Source: Haliclystus octoradiatus
Lineage: Eukaryota > Cnidaria > Staurozoa > Stauromedusae > Haliclystidae
Assembly: GCA_916610825.1 (NCBI GenBank)
Contig: OU744453.1
Span: 10,311,826 to 10,375,825 of the forward strand
DNA length: 64,000 bases
Direction of reading: 5' to 3'
Part shown: positions 36,213-49,600 of the stretch, one piece after another
How the letters are laid out: each line of letters opens with the position of its first letter
Numbering within the stretch: the stretch's first letter is position 1
The notes under the pieces: model-generated
The model's database searches: none
Told to the model about the DNA's origin: nothing
What the model saw: only the letters and a program-made list of their open reading frames with translations
Made by a program: the position numbers and the translations under genes

Positions 36213-37526
36213 TCAATCATCAAAAGTTATTTTATTACCAGCAAATTTAGCTATCATACCGCTACCTAATCGACGCTTCGCCTCCCACGATGGATGCATA
36301 GATTCATTTGAAGGTTCAGAAGATTTAGGTGCAACAGTTTGATTAGTTTTCTTTGCCGCGCCTGAGTGAAATCCAAATGATGACTTACTAGATAATTTAT
36401 TATTTCCTTTGCGTTCTTTAATTTTATTGACATGTTTTGATTCCTTACTGGGTAACTCTTTCTGTTCTTTTTGGCTTGCATGAGCATTAGGTCCAAACTG
36501 TTCAAGCCATAGTTTCTGTCTTGATCTTTGCCCCATTCTGTTTTTTGGTTTCTTGTCTTTTGAATCTATTCTGTTTTTGCTATTCTTTAGTATTGCTCCC
36601 TTCACTTTGGCTATTTTTTGCTTAGGAGGTCTGTCTATCTGCGTATCATCGGTTTTGAAGTATGTGTTTTCACTGCTTTCTTGCTTGCAATCTTCCAGGT
36701 TAATTGGAGAAACAAAGAAGGAATCATCTAGTGAAGACGTATCAGGTTTCTTGTTTTGACTTAATTTTTCTTGCTGCTGGCGTTCCATCTCCCTTCTGAA
36801 TTTCCGATTTTTCAAAATTGGTCGCTGATTTTTAGCAATTTGATGTTGAGCAGACCTGCTATTAACTCTAACACCACTTTGTTGCGTATTTTCTTTTCCC
36901 TCTTCCTTGTTATATTCTATTTCTTGACTTTCGCCAAGTTCAGAAGCAAAGAACGGATCATTTACTAAAGAAATGTTAGGGATACCGCTACCAGTTGATA
37001 TTTTTTGCTTCTTTGAAGCTTGATTTTTCGACATGTTGTCGTTGTATGAATTGATATCTAAATCTTTACGTTTGGTTGATATTACACTACCATCATTTTT
37101 ATCCTGTTCAGTACTTTTCCTTTTGTAATTACACATATTTAATATCTTTTTTTGTACATCTTTGACAGAAAATAGGATTAATAGTACTTGAGCTGTATCT
37201 TCATTTGTTTCATTGGAATGTAAGAAGGATCCCATCTGCTCAAGGCTAGAACCTGCTAGTTCACTAAGAAAACCATCCACCTTAATTAATTTAAGACAGA
37301 CATCTGTTATTACTTCAATGTTGGATTTTTCAAGAATGCTACGTTTTTCTTCAGCATTTTTAATCCTTTTCTGTTGTTTTGCGTTTGTAGTCTTAGATTT
37401 TGTTCGAGACAAGTGCTTGATTTTGCGAAGTAGGCGACGTCTCTCAAATCTGCATTGAAAGCCAAATAGCTTTTTAAGTCTTGCAATGGTGTCACTAGTA
37501 TCCATATTGTCAGATATAATGCTCAT
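36213..37526 (-). CDS. SRFBP1: SRFBP1 / BUD22 homologue (437 aa, single exon)
   Basis: Ribosome-biogenesis factor of the BUD22 family; the vertebrate member is serum response factor-binding protein 1. Yeast Bud22 works in nucleolar 18S rRNA and small-subunit maturation. The family is recognised by its C-terminus: MHPSWEAKRRLGSGMIAKF and the final GNKITFDD match the SRFBP1 ending closely. The MGQRSRQKLWLEQFG block is the usual conserved box before it. The N-terminal 120 residues form a basic helical region (RLLRKIKHLSRTKSK), and the middle is low-complexity and Lys/Ser-rich. At 437 residues it is close to the human length of about 430. The whole protein is in one exon. The start ATG at 37526 is the first in frame; a second Met follows at codon 8. 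It is divergently paired with the NOC2L homologue. Confidence 0.88.
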   Translation of the reverse strand: MSIISDNMDTSDTIARLKKLFGFQCRFERRRLLRKIKHLSRTKSKTTNAKQQKRIKNAEEKRSILEKSNIEVITDVCLKLIKVDGFLSELAGSSLEQMGSFLHSNETNEDTAQVLLILFSVKDVQKKILNMCNYKRKSTEQDKNDGSVISTKRKDLDINSYNDNMSKNQASKKQKISTGSGIPNISLVNDPFFASELGESQEIEYNKEEGKENTQQSGVRVNSRSAQHQIAKNQRPILKNRKFRREMERQQQEKLSQNKKPDTSSLDDSFFVSPINLEDCKQESSENTYFKTDDTQIDRPPKQKIAKVKGAILKNSKNRIDSKDKKPKNRMGQRSRQKLWLEQFGPNAHASQKEQKELPSKESKHVNKIKERKGNNKLSSKSSFGFHSGAAKKTNQTVAPKSSEPSNESMHPSWEAKRRLGSGMIAKFAGNKITFDD

Positions 37527-37694
37527 TACAATGCTTTATCCCATTGCAATAAAAGTTTTGAGTAAAGTAATGTTCTGAATTCTGTGAAAAATATGGCGAG
37601 ATTCCGCCCTCTTGTAATGATCTCTTTTTAAATTTGTCTTCGTCAGATAGCAGAGGCTCCATAGAGGCTCACACATGGTCACAAAAATATCAAC
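37527..37694. promoter_or_regulatory. Shared divergent promoter of SRFBP1 and NOC2L homologues
   Basis: Only 168 bp separate the two start codons, so both 5' UTRs and the core promoters must lie here. There is no TATA box at a useful distance for either gene. ATATGGCGAGA near 37593 resembles a YY1 site, common in promoters of translation-related genes. Promoter sharing is inferred from the spacing. Confidence 0.6.
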
Positions 37695-40600
37695 ATGGCG
37701 AAGGGAAAAGCTCAAAAACGGTAAGAAAAGTAAATCGTAAATTGAAGCTTATTTTCAATTAGCCGATGCACAAGGAGTAATCGTGACTTCAATTTTTATA
37801 AATTTCTATGCTCCTTGAATTTACTTTGACATTGGTTGCCTTTTCTCCGTCTACAAGTTCAACCGACTTTGCACGTTGTTAACCTAGCTATTGTTTGAAG
37901 TTATTAATCTGCGTAATCTTGAATTCTAGCTTGTTAAAACTTGGTATATAGCTTACATTTAATAAAAGTCAGAGAATCAGACAGTCATGTTTACTACTTG
38001 AAGTTTCACGCCGAGGCGATCATCAGCAGGGGCGGATGCAGGAAAAATCCTATGGGGTGCAAGTATTAATTGTTTAGGGGCGCAGCCCCGCCAATCTAGG
38101 GGGTCTGGGGCATGCCCCCCGGAAAATTTTTTGAAAATTTAAAGCTCTTAGACCGCCTATAAACGCAGTTTCTTGGTCTCAAAATCAATTTTCAAATGAC
38201 AATAGATTCAGATTTGATACCCACCAATAAGCAATTGAATTGACTCCAAATATATAATACTAATAATAAAATAAAGTTATATAATGACTATATAGGCATT
38301 TATCTAAGCGCTTCACAATAATTAAATGTAATATTTACAGCAGTGAAATAATTATAATAATAGTAATAACAGATCATATTAACATAGGTGTGAAACCTTG
38401 AAAAAATATACTAACGATTAAGTTGCTAATTACCATAAACTATACAAAAATAATGTGTTAGTTTGATTTCAAATTCATTCAATGTGAAGGTCTCTCAATA
38501 TTCCAGTTCAGTTGATCCATAAGATGGGGGCAGGAACAGGAAAATATTTACCTCCATAGACCACAGTAAGGTTGCGTGGCACTATGGTTAATAGATTGTC
38601 AAGATAATATCATAGACAGCCTTGGTTATACAGTATGAAAAGCATATTAGGTATAATCCATGCATGTAATTTACTCAATCATAAAAGTTTACATAATATA
38701 ATCTGATATTATAGATTTATCCTTATATATGTATAAAATCATTGTTTTAGATTGTTGTGATTAGAAACTGAGTAGGTTTTGATGAATTCTTTTACACAGT
38801 TTTAGTGTCTGAAAATAGCTACTGAGCCACCATGTAACACAAAAAATATGATGCCAAGATCGGTTTCCTCAGAATTTTAACTAGAGAATTGTCACCTGTA
38901 AAGAACCAAAGATGCTGAACTGTGAAGGCAGTTGCCGTTAACTTCGGATCTGTTAGACAAACCAACAAGAAATTAATGAAACTATTGTAGGACTGAATAA
39001 AACACAGTATTATACCCTGAATTAATAATTAGATCAGAAGTTCTAAATTCCAACTTACACAACGATATCTATAAAATTATAAACACAAGGAAAGTGTAAA
39101 CAAGCCAACAGTCGAAGAAAAGGTCGAGGGAATACAAAACATGAAGTAAATCAACCATGAAATTTAATTTCATAATTCATACCTTAAAAACGCGGCGGTT
39201 TGGCTTACACAGCAAAATATATAAACACAAGGAAAGTTTAAACAAGCCAACAGTCGAAGAAAAGGTCGAGGGAATACAAAACATGAAGTAAATCATAAAT
39301 GAAATTTAAAAGTAGATATTTGTAGAATTTCACTTTTTAAATCAAAACGTGGGGTTCTGGCTTACACAGCAAAATATATAAACACAAGGAAAGTGTAAAC
39401 AAACCAACAGTCGAACAAAAGGTGAGGGAATACAAAACATGAAGATGAAGTAAATTATCCATGAAATATCATTTCATAATTCATACCTTAAAGCAAAATG
39501 TGGCGTATCCTTGCTTTCACAGCTTTCCAACGACTTTGGTAGGCTATATATATTTCTGCGTTTCTATTCCTATATCATATATCAAGTCGTAATGTTCATC
39601 AGAAGAAAGAAAACGCATTTCACACATAATTTCATCATAAGCAACTTTCAGGTCCTGTTCATTCTCATCAGAAAGTGCTAAAATAGCTTGCTCCAATGTT
39701 AGTTGAAAGTCTGCCATGATGATTTCTCGATTTGAAATGGTTTGAGAACACCAAAGTGTGGTACGGACAAGAAAATCTGATTAATCTGGATTTCAGTTTC
39801 TTTCCTGGTTCAGATTATTTTGACATGTCCCGGATCAAGCTAATTTGCATATGAGGGGGTGCATTTGATGTTGCAAAACCGCTCCAATCAGAATACAGAA
39901 ATAAGCAAAATTTAATCATGTGTATAGTTTGAAGCGAACTCATTTGCATATGAGGGGGTGCAAGTGATCTTATCCGCGCCAATCACGAGGCAGAGAAGTC
40001 CTGTTTCTTTTGTATCCAGCTTGCTCATTTGCATATGATGGGGTGCATTTGAAGTTACCAAGCCGCGCCAATCAGTAGACAGAGTTTCAAGGCTTCTTTT
40101 GTATTAAGACGAATTCATTTGCATATGATGGGGTGCATTTGATCAAAACCGCTCCAATCAAACGGTTTGATAAAAATGATTCGTCAGACATTGACATCTT
40201 TGGATGAAACAAGATTAGAATCTTTCAGAAAAGGATTATCGAAAATAAAACAGATCTCATATCTCGAATTTTCGCTTAAAATGAAAACTTTCGTTTTCTT
40301 TGGGTTTCTACTAAAATAGTATTTACGTCATTTCGAAAATTATGAAGGGGTGCAAGCGCTCCTTTTGCACCCCCCTAGATCCGCCCCTGATCATCAGGCA
40401 ATCTATTCGATGATAAAAAACACTATACCTTCTAGTACATAGGCCTACAAAATAGGGTGCTATTGTTATTAAGGCTATTGTTAATTTTACGGATATAGGT
40501 TATTCTATTGTTCTTTATTCCGGCGATGCTGTGACACAAATTGGTGACTTGTTTATATGATTGAAAGATGGCTGACAGGGAAGCTGATGTTTTCCAAAAT

Positions 40601-43600
40601 CATGATTTAAAACGTTTAAGAACGTTTTATTTTAGTCAATCACAATGCATCAGCACTAGAATTGGGGTCGCTTTTATCATAATATATTATTTTAATGGAA
40701 ATTCGCATTTAATTTGCTCTGAGTACTATGCCTTGCTAGAACAAAAACTGTCTCCCGTAAAAATGCTTGCAAACCTTTGAGATTACTGCTTCATACAAGC
40801 TTCAAACTAATGATAGCCAAAATAGAACGGAAAAATCGCTGAAAGTGAATAATAATGCAAACAAAACACTCTGGTTTCAAACCATGCGGTATAATTCCAA
40901 GAAAACTTCTTCCTATCACGTGACATTTTGGCTAGTTTTTGAAATCTTCGACATTTGGTTTGTCTGTATAACCCCAAATGCGAGTTTAATGCTATTCAGT
41001 GTCGCACCTAATTCAAATTGAGTTTGGTGCGTCCATATAACGCTGGCCTAAGGTTGCTTTCCCAATAAACAACACATTTTTTAGGATATCAGACTAAGGC
41101 CCTGTTTACAAGAAAGGCGAGTTACCCTGGTAGGCGAGCTACTCGCCTTACAGAGTTGAAATGTGTTGTATGTTAACAAGGGCAACCCGAGCAACCCGCC
41201 TACCCGGGTTGACTAATTTAAAGCTGATCGAAGCATGCGCGCAGAAACCAAACAATTTGAGAACAAAAGATGTCCACAACAGAAATGTTCGAAACAATAG
41301 GAAATTCAAGCTACCATTTTTAGTTTTAACTTACCTAACCGCGTTACTCGCTTATTTGTGTTTACAAGTCAAAAAGTTGTCTCGGGTGCTATGGTAACCC
41401 GGTCTGCTAGGGCGAGTAACTCGCGTAGGCAAGAGAACTTTCTCAAATTACTTGTAAACAGAACGCACATAAACAATAGACCCGGGTAACTCGCCAACCT
41501 GAGTAACTCACTTAAACAGGGCCTTAGCGGCCTACCTTAAGTTTTGTTCTTGCTCCTTACATTTTTATATGTTTGTGTTCATAATATCCATGCCGCCTAT
41601 GAAATTTTATCAATCTGTTAATTCTGTACCTAGGCAAAGGATCGAAGATCTAACAACAGATGAATTCCTACAACATGGTCTTGATTCGGATGTGTCTGAT
41701 GTAGACGAAGAAGACAACAGACCAAGAAAAGCATTGCCAAAAAAAATGTGTGTTCATGTTGTAGCCTACTATACCGTACATGTTGAAGTCGATACCGAAG
41801 TTTCACAACTTTAACTCAGCGTCAAATTGAAATATAAATCAGGAAATTGGATACCGATTCTGTTTCAAATTATTTTTGGGAATTAATTTTTCAAAACATC
41901 ATTGATTGTTTCATTCAAATACTCAGACATGAGAATCTACAGACTTTTAGCGGATTTCAGACTTTTACTACCCTTGTGAAACTCTATTTATCACTCTTTC
42001 CCATTGAAATTTATCAAGATATCCTAGATTTCAGACTATTTTCAAATTTTGAATTCTCGTGTCTGAAATACTGTAGTTGCTTAGTAGCCAAGTGATGGTG
42101 CCAATCAATTGTAGAGTATCAGATAGATATATTTTGTCTGTTTTTTTTACCATATCTGTCTTACATGATAATGTGTGTATCAATTAACAGGTCAATACTA
42201 AATTTGAGCAATTCGAATGGTCAAACAATGGTCAAGCAGTATTTACTGCTCGACATTTTGTAACCGTTATGATAAAAAAGAAGCAACAGATAATTGTGTT
42301 TTTAATTTTTAACCAGAAACAGTCAGTAGGCCTACAATATTTAGTAACTTTAAATAAGAAAATTCAGTTATTTTTATTTGTTTCAATGTTGACCTGTCAA
42401 TCATTGATGGGAAGAGTTCAGGCTCTGCAAATATCGGCATAATAACTTTGTTCTGCCACCAATCAATAACTGTTTATTATTGTGCTCTTTTTCAAGGGAT
42501 GAACCACTACTGGTAACTCAATCTGAGAGACCTGTGAAATCAGCTCATAAAGATCAATTGGAAAGTTTGAAAGGCAAAGACCCAGATTTTTATAATTTCC
42601 TTTTGCAGAATGATCGAAAACTTCTTGAATTTGATGAGTCTGATTCAGATGGGGATTATTCTGATGAAGAGGGTTTGGAATCTGGTGACGAGAACAAAGA
42701 TGATGAGGTGATTGTTGTGCAATTTGTGACATTCACATAGTTGTTTGATTCTTAGTTCACAATGGGGTTGCTTATAATGTTTCAATATGTTTATTCTGCC
42801 GCACATTTATTTATGTGACGTCCACATCACTATTCGTTTTTTTCTCGGACTACTTTAAAAAAAAAGAATATTGATGTCACAGAAATAAGGTTTCAAAGTA
42901 TTGGTTTCCAATCTTTCTGTTCATTCAAGGTACAGTTGAATGCTGTTGATACAGTATCAGTTAACTTACTATCTATAATGTGCTTCATTGAACTAACCCC
43001 CAAACAGTTATATATTCACATTCTTATTATGACACTTTTGGAAGCAATATCAACATGGTTGAATTGTAGTCTATAATAAAAAACAACAATTTAACTAAAA
43101 TTACTTTTTTTCTTGTTAAACCCTTTATCTCGAATCCTTAACATCACAATAAATTTGGCCTAGGTGCTTGGTTGGTGGGAGGTTGGCAGCAAAATACAAT
43201 AGCTAGTTGAGCAATAGCAGACCTGACACCACCAACCAAGCTCCAGTCACACTGCTAAGTCAGTGGAATTCCTAGTTATACTTACCTTTATCAACCAACA
43301 AAGGGATGGGTAGGGAGGGGAAAGTAAACAATGAACAGCGTAAAATATCAGCAACACATAAATCAACCGCTTCAACAAATACAATAGCAACAGCATAACA
43401 ATTGTGTTCATATACAAACTTGACATCATTGTTTAGATGGAAGGCTTTTCCATAACAGATCATAGGCATACATGCAGTCACAGATCAAACAAGCCATTCA
43501 ATAAGCATAAACCCTCATCAACTTTCCTCAACCATTCAGCGGTGCGTTGAAGCAAAGAAAGAACAGTATCGCCCTGAGCCGCACCAATAATTGGCTTAAT

Positions 43601-46600
43601 CTAGGGTCCTAGGAATAAGGAACTGACAGGGTCATGCTGTTACATGTGCTCAATTCAACACTAAGGCAGATTGGTGTCTATAAGAAGACTTTGTGCCATT
43701 TAACAGGAGAGCTTGCAGCGGGATTCAAAGATAGTGTTTAACCTCAGTAAAATTTCATTTAACTACAATAAACAAAAACTGAGGGGCAGGGTCAAACAAA
43801 TGTTTTCTGCTTCTGGAAACCTGACTTTTTAATCAAAAACTTTATTGGAAACTTTTCACCTAGAATAGGTTTCGTATAATATTGTCGTCTCTCAAATAGA
43901 ACAAAAATAAATTTTCTTCCGAATTTTTGCCAGCCTTCCAGAAACCTTGTTGCTGGGTTTTGTTTGACCCTGATGAGGGAACTTGCTTTGTCTATAATGG
44001 TAAATCTAATTTTTGGAATAATTAAAACTTTTCAATTACAAAATCTTTTATTCTCTTAATCATTTATTTCCACATATGCACATGTTTATACTGACTGAAT
44101 GTGTACTAATCTTAGTTAGATCAGATTTTTATACACATGGTGAAAGCATATTACTTGTTTGTAGGCCTATGATCTGTTGTTACCGGAAAGCTGGCCGAAT
44201 GCACAAAGAGAATCAATTTTTTCTCATTTTTCTGTAAATTAAAACATTAATGATATTTTTTTCATGTGAAAATTAGTTTCCAAAGTTTTCAGATAGAAAT
44301 TCAGGTTTCTGGAAGGAAAATACATCTATCACGCCATGCTTGTCGGTCCAAATAAATTTCAAACATGAGCTAATCCAGTAAAACTTTTTTCTCAGGGTCT
44401 GGATGATGAAGAGGTTGAAAATGGTGAAGATGAAGACAACGGTGCTAGCAAGTCAAGTCAAGTAAAAAAGATTATTGTTACCAAGAAAATGATTGATGAA
44501 TGGAAGCAAAAGTTAGAAGTACGTTATGAAATTGATTTATATATGAATGTTTTCACATCAATGTGATGTTGTTATTATTTATATTGTGTATGTGTCTGTG
44601 AAAATAATAAGATAAATAAGAACATCTTTCATTTGATATTTTAAATCTGCTGGCTTTTAAATTATTGTTTGTGGGATCAGGACTTCAATTAAACTGCGAG
44701 TGTTCTGAATGTAAATATTGCCACCTCACATTAACCAAGCACCTAGGGCCTATGCCAAATATATGATACTATCGAGGTGAAGGGTTTTATATGCAATAAC
44801 GTTACTTTTTTCTTTTTACATAGAAAGATAAATCAGTAAAAACCATGCGGCAAGTGATGTCTGCTTTTCATTGTGCTGTTATATCCATTGTTAAGCAATC
44901 ATCTGAAGATCAAGGAAAGGCACACAATCGTTTACAATATTCAACAGACTCAAATGGTATGATGCATTCGTATTTAAAATTGTGTAATTCTGTTACCAGA
45001 TCTGTCAGTTTACTTTTCTAATAATATGCATGAAAAATTACTCTGAATTACTCTATTCTGATTGGCTTTGAGAAATGCCGTTTTTTTATTCCATGCAATT
45101 ATTGGAACATCGTCGTTTCAAGTAATATTTTATATTTGATGACGTTTCGCTTCATTGTTTCTTTATTACAAACATTAATACTTTTCTTTGTGACTTTAAG
45201 AAGATTTTCAACAATGCTCCTAGCAGGCAGGATGTTCGCTTGTAAACTGAACTACTAGGATCATGCTATCACATGGACATGACATTTCATTTTTTCGCCC
45301 TGTGTTGCTAAATCCCCTTTCTTTCTCAAAATATTTACACATGTAACTTTGTTTTTAGTAACATTTTCCAAGGCTTTCTGGTCGATTTATCAGATTTATC
45401 TTCTATCCCAAGTTGTTTAGAATTAGATGATGACTTATGAGGCTGTTTTATCAAACGGTCTAATTATGTTTGGTATACAGCAAGTATGATTTGCTCTCAA
45501 GTTGATATTGCTGATGACAGCGGAGACTCCTCTTCTCTGATAAGTAGGCTACAATAAGTATGGTACTAACAAGATAACACAAAATGAATGTGAATAGATT
45601 AAAGTGAAAATTAGAGCTAAGAAAGGTAAGAGTAATAAAGTTCTTTTGACCATGAGAAAAGTAAAGTTTGTTTAAAGTATTTAAATCAGTACAAACCGAG
45701 CAAGTATACCGCATACCAGAAAGAAAATAGAGAGTTAAAAATGCCATGAGAGAGTGACTGCACAAAGGTGAAGAGTGCAAGGCAGAGTACAGGGTGGCAG
45801 TAAGCAAAGGCACTTGTAGTGGTAGTGGAAAGCTGGCCACAAAATATTGATTTATTGCAAGGAATTTGGGGTAGATCCCCATTTACAACTGTGTTGACTC
45901 TTTCGAATTAGATAGAAACACATAGAGGAAATCTTACTGTGGGTTAGACACAGTTATCTGTGCAGGTTAGCTTGACTTATTTTAGTATAATCCAGTTTAG
46001 TATAATTTATTATTATAGAGAGAAACCAATGTATGATAGTTCCCCTTCAGATGCCACCAATCAACTCATAATTTGAAATATTCATGTCTCTTCAATTTTT
46101 TCCTTAAGAGAAAGATCACCTTGATTATGTTGTGGTCACTGGTTAGTGGTCATCAGATTCAGAGCTGCTGTTATGCACAATTTTAACTGTAGAAGTTTAA
46201 GTTAAAGTGCTGTTCTAGCTATCCGTTTTGGTGATAACTTCGATGCTGTATGCCTCGCTTACAAATTTTTCTTGTGAGCCCTATATCTTCTTCAAAATGA
46301 ATGTTAGTTTGTTGATGCAGATTTTCTGTCAATTTCCTGATAACAAATTCCGACTATGTAAATGATTCATTTAGATCTGATGTAATTGCTAACAATGTAA
46401 TTAACCTAATAATTATTGTTAACGTAGTTATTAAATTGATGTAATTAACTGATTACAGATTCCGGCTGCCCCTTCTTTTATGAAGATGATTCATTTGCAT
46501 CAACATCAGGTGATACAGCAGTGCCGCCGCAGAGGACTGCTAAGACAACAGCATCGGCTATTCCAAAGCTGGCACATAACAAAAGAAAACATGCAGAAAA

Positions 46601-49600
46601 ATCAAATTCGCAGGACCAGGAGGATACACTCCTCTTGAAGGCAGCTGAGGAGGACTTTGACAGCCAGAAAGAAATGCTGGCTGCCATGAAAGACATAAAT
46701 AAATCATTGTCCGAATCTACAGCCAGCATAACAAGTAGTATTAATAATTTGGGAACAAATATGATGGAAGGGATGAAAATGATTGCTATGGCCTTTTCAA
46801 CCTCTCCTCCACAGCCTAACCCATCATACTTTCCACAAATGCCTTACAGTTTTACAAGTAATCCTAATTACAACCAACAGCAGCATCCAGCTTATTATGG
46901 AACTCAGCAGCCACTTGGACATCAATATGTTGGTCCCTACACCTCATCACCCAGGCCTCCTGGAGAAGTCAATTTTGCAGACAGCCGTACTAATGCTCCA
47001 CCTTCTAAGATTTTCTAACTTCAATGCTACGATATACATTCATTCATTCATTCAACATTAACTGAATAAGATAACTACCAAAATATCAATAAATGATTAA
47101 TGTAAATATAATTGTACAATTATACAACTTAACTCAAGATAGAACACGTAGATTACTAACAGAAGAGTATAATTTATATATGGTATAATGTGATCTAGCA
47201 TCTGCAAATTATTAAGTGTTCACCAGTAATAGAAGTAATTTAATATCAGCTTGTATGATTTATATGTAAATAGTTTATATGTTTAGTAAGTAGTATCTGT
47301 TATGAAAGTAACAATACAGTATATCCATTGGGATAATTTTTTATTAGATTTTAACCATCTCATGTTATGTTAGCACAGATATATTATATCCATTAGGATA
47401 ACTTTATTAAATTACATTATAATTGTCTGCAATGTTTGCCTTCGGATTTGATTTAAAATAGTTTATGTGATCTAGGTCTAATATGAAAGATAGATAAAGT
47501 ACCTGCAATTATATTTTAGTATGCAGTGCAACCAGCGTAACTGCAATCTAGATCAGGTAAATTATGTCATCTGCGTCTTTGCTTTAAAACCCTTTAAACC
47601 ATGTGATCAAGTCCTTTGTTAACTGGTTTTGTATAAATGCAATAAAAGTTGTTTGCAATTTTGACTTCCATTTAATTTATCAGGCTTCAATTAAACACTG
47701 TACAAGCAATTACATAAGATTAATGTGGAATTTTTTTTTGAAAATTTTGCTGTAATATGTCTAACATGAGTTCCTTCAGAGGAGTAACATGAGAATAATC
47801 GATCTGGTACACTATCAGATACATTTGAAACATATTGCTTCTGAGATGCAATACAAAATCTGTCCCCTAATATTTGTTCGCCCTTCATCTCACAGAAGTT
47901 ATGGATCACAAAATAAATATAAATAACAATGGACACTGCTTCAAGCGATGTCCAACCCACCTTCAGTCTTCCATAAGCACTTAGCACATTCAACAAGGCT
48001 GCTTGTTTTTCTCATCATACCACCATTGAAAATTACATCCGGATTGCTTCTAGGATTGGGATACTCCTTCGTGAAGTATGGGAATAGATAATATGCAGGG
48101 TCGCCAAGAAGTGAAGCTGGAACCTTACCATAGCCGATTCATATTTCTAGATATAGTTGTGGTATCCATCTCGCACCATGACATCAGTGTCCAACAAAAG
48201 ATTTGGCATTCCAAAATCTTGAGACATTTTCAACATTTTATTCTGAATTTTCTGTTAAGGTTTGGCCTATAATTCAAATAATTATAAATTTTCTTCTGAA
48301 TTTGCTCTAGCCTTCTAGGGTCACAGGATCCACACTTTTGTCGTTCCCTGCATGGCACTGAATTTTGAGTTGGCAAACATTCTCATCACTCACACGTTTA
48401 TACCATCTTGCATTGGCATCAGAAAATACCATTGCGGTTACAAATACCTTGATCATTGAAGGTTCACTTCATTCTATAGTCATAGGCATTTTCATAAGGC
48501 TGCTTGATGCATATAAGTGTACCGTCTATGCAGCCAAAGGGCTGAGGAAACCAATATTTGTTATCCATCTTTTGGATTTCAAAAGAAAAGTCCTCTTTAG
48601 TTAATGGAAACCGTATGTATTTTCGACCACAGTCATGGCTAAAACGTAGAAAATCTTTTTACCTACTACAGATACGGTACACATGGCGAGGTCAAATGTA
48701 TCTGTAATCATATTTAGAAATCTTTGATCCTTTAGAAAATGTAGTGTTATAGTCCTCTGCAAGAGATAAGACATCATCTCAGGTTGAGGTTCCAAGAACA
48801 TTCTCGTCTTCTCCACCATTAAGTTAACTAGGCCTACATCTCTTGTATTAACCAGTTGAATTATTACAGCTTCTATATGATATGTGCAGTAGTGACAATA
48901 GAATTAGCATAGTGGAAATAATAAAGGAAAGTAAAATAACAACTGATCTGCGTTCGCCTGCCATTCGTCGTCATACCCCCTTTGTAAGCATAAACAGATA
49001 GGATATCCTACATGCTAGTATGATCCCATTGAGCAGGACTGTGTCCCTGACTGTATCCCTCTTGTAAACATGTGATAGGATGATCATAGAGCATAAGATG
49101 ATCCTTATGCGGGGCCTAAGAATCTGTCTGAATATTCATATAGCATTTATAGAATTTCTATGGATTGGGCACCCGGTATCCGGTCATAACGTCCAGTCCG
49201 GACATCGTCCATATTCTTTGTTTACAATAACGTCCAGTCACAAAAAGCGTTCTTTCTTCATTTCTAGCTGGATTCATTAATTAATTTAAAAATATATTCT
49301 TGAATTGAATACTGGTGGAGGTGATTGCATCAAATCAGATGTTAATCATAAGAATTATAACTTGACCAAAATAAGCGCTGGAAGTTGATCGCGTGAAAAC
49401 TCGAAAACAAGTCAATGAAACTACAACGCTAAATAGACCGATGTATTACAAACTTTGAACAAATGTTTTAGAGATCTAATAGAAGAGATTTCACAAGACC
49501 TAGTATTAAACAGACGGTTTATACATCATTTACTTATTGTAAGTTGACCAAACTTTAATTGGCCTTCATTGGAATTAACGCGTAAAATTTCGAAATTTGA

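Larger units (their letters stand above)
38027..40389. mobile_element. hAT-type element in NOC2L intron 1
   Basis: 2,363 bp with ends CAGGGGCGGAT and ATCCGCCCCTG, flanked by a perfect 8-bp duplication ATCATCAG (38019-38026 and 40390-40397), which is diagnostic of hAT. Subterminal parts contain GGGGTGCAAG near both ends. There is no transposase, so it is non-autonomous. Inside are three ~145-bp repeats around AAACACAAGGAAAGT (39081, 39223, 39380), a 57-codon minus-strand ORF and four octamer/CCAAT modules. A second, truncated copy of the right half lies at 50997-51611. Confidence 0.9.

Noticed and set aside
45460-45882. A 140-codon minus-strand ORF with hydrophobic stretches, possible membrane protein
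   Set aside because: It lies in NOC2L intron 5 amid Harbinger remains, shows low-complexity composition and no splice or start context. Most likely chance in AT-rich DNA.
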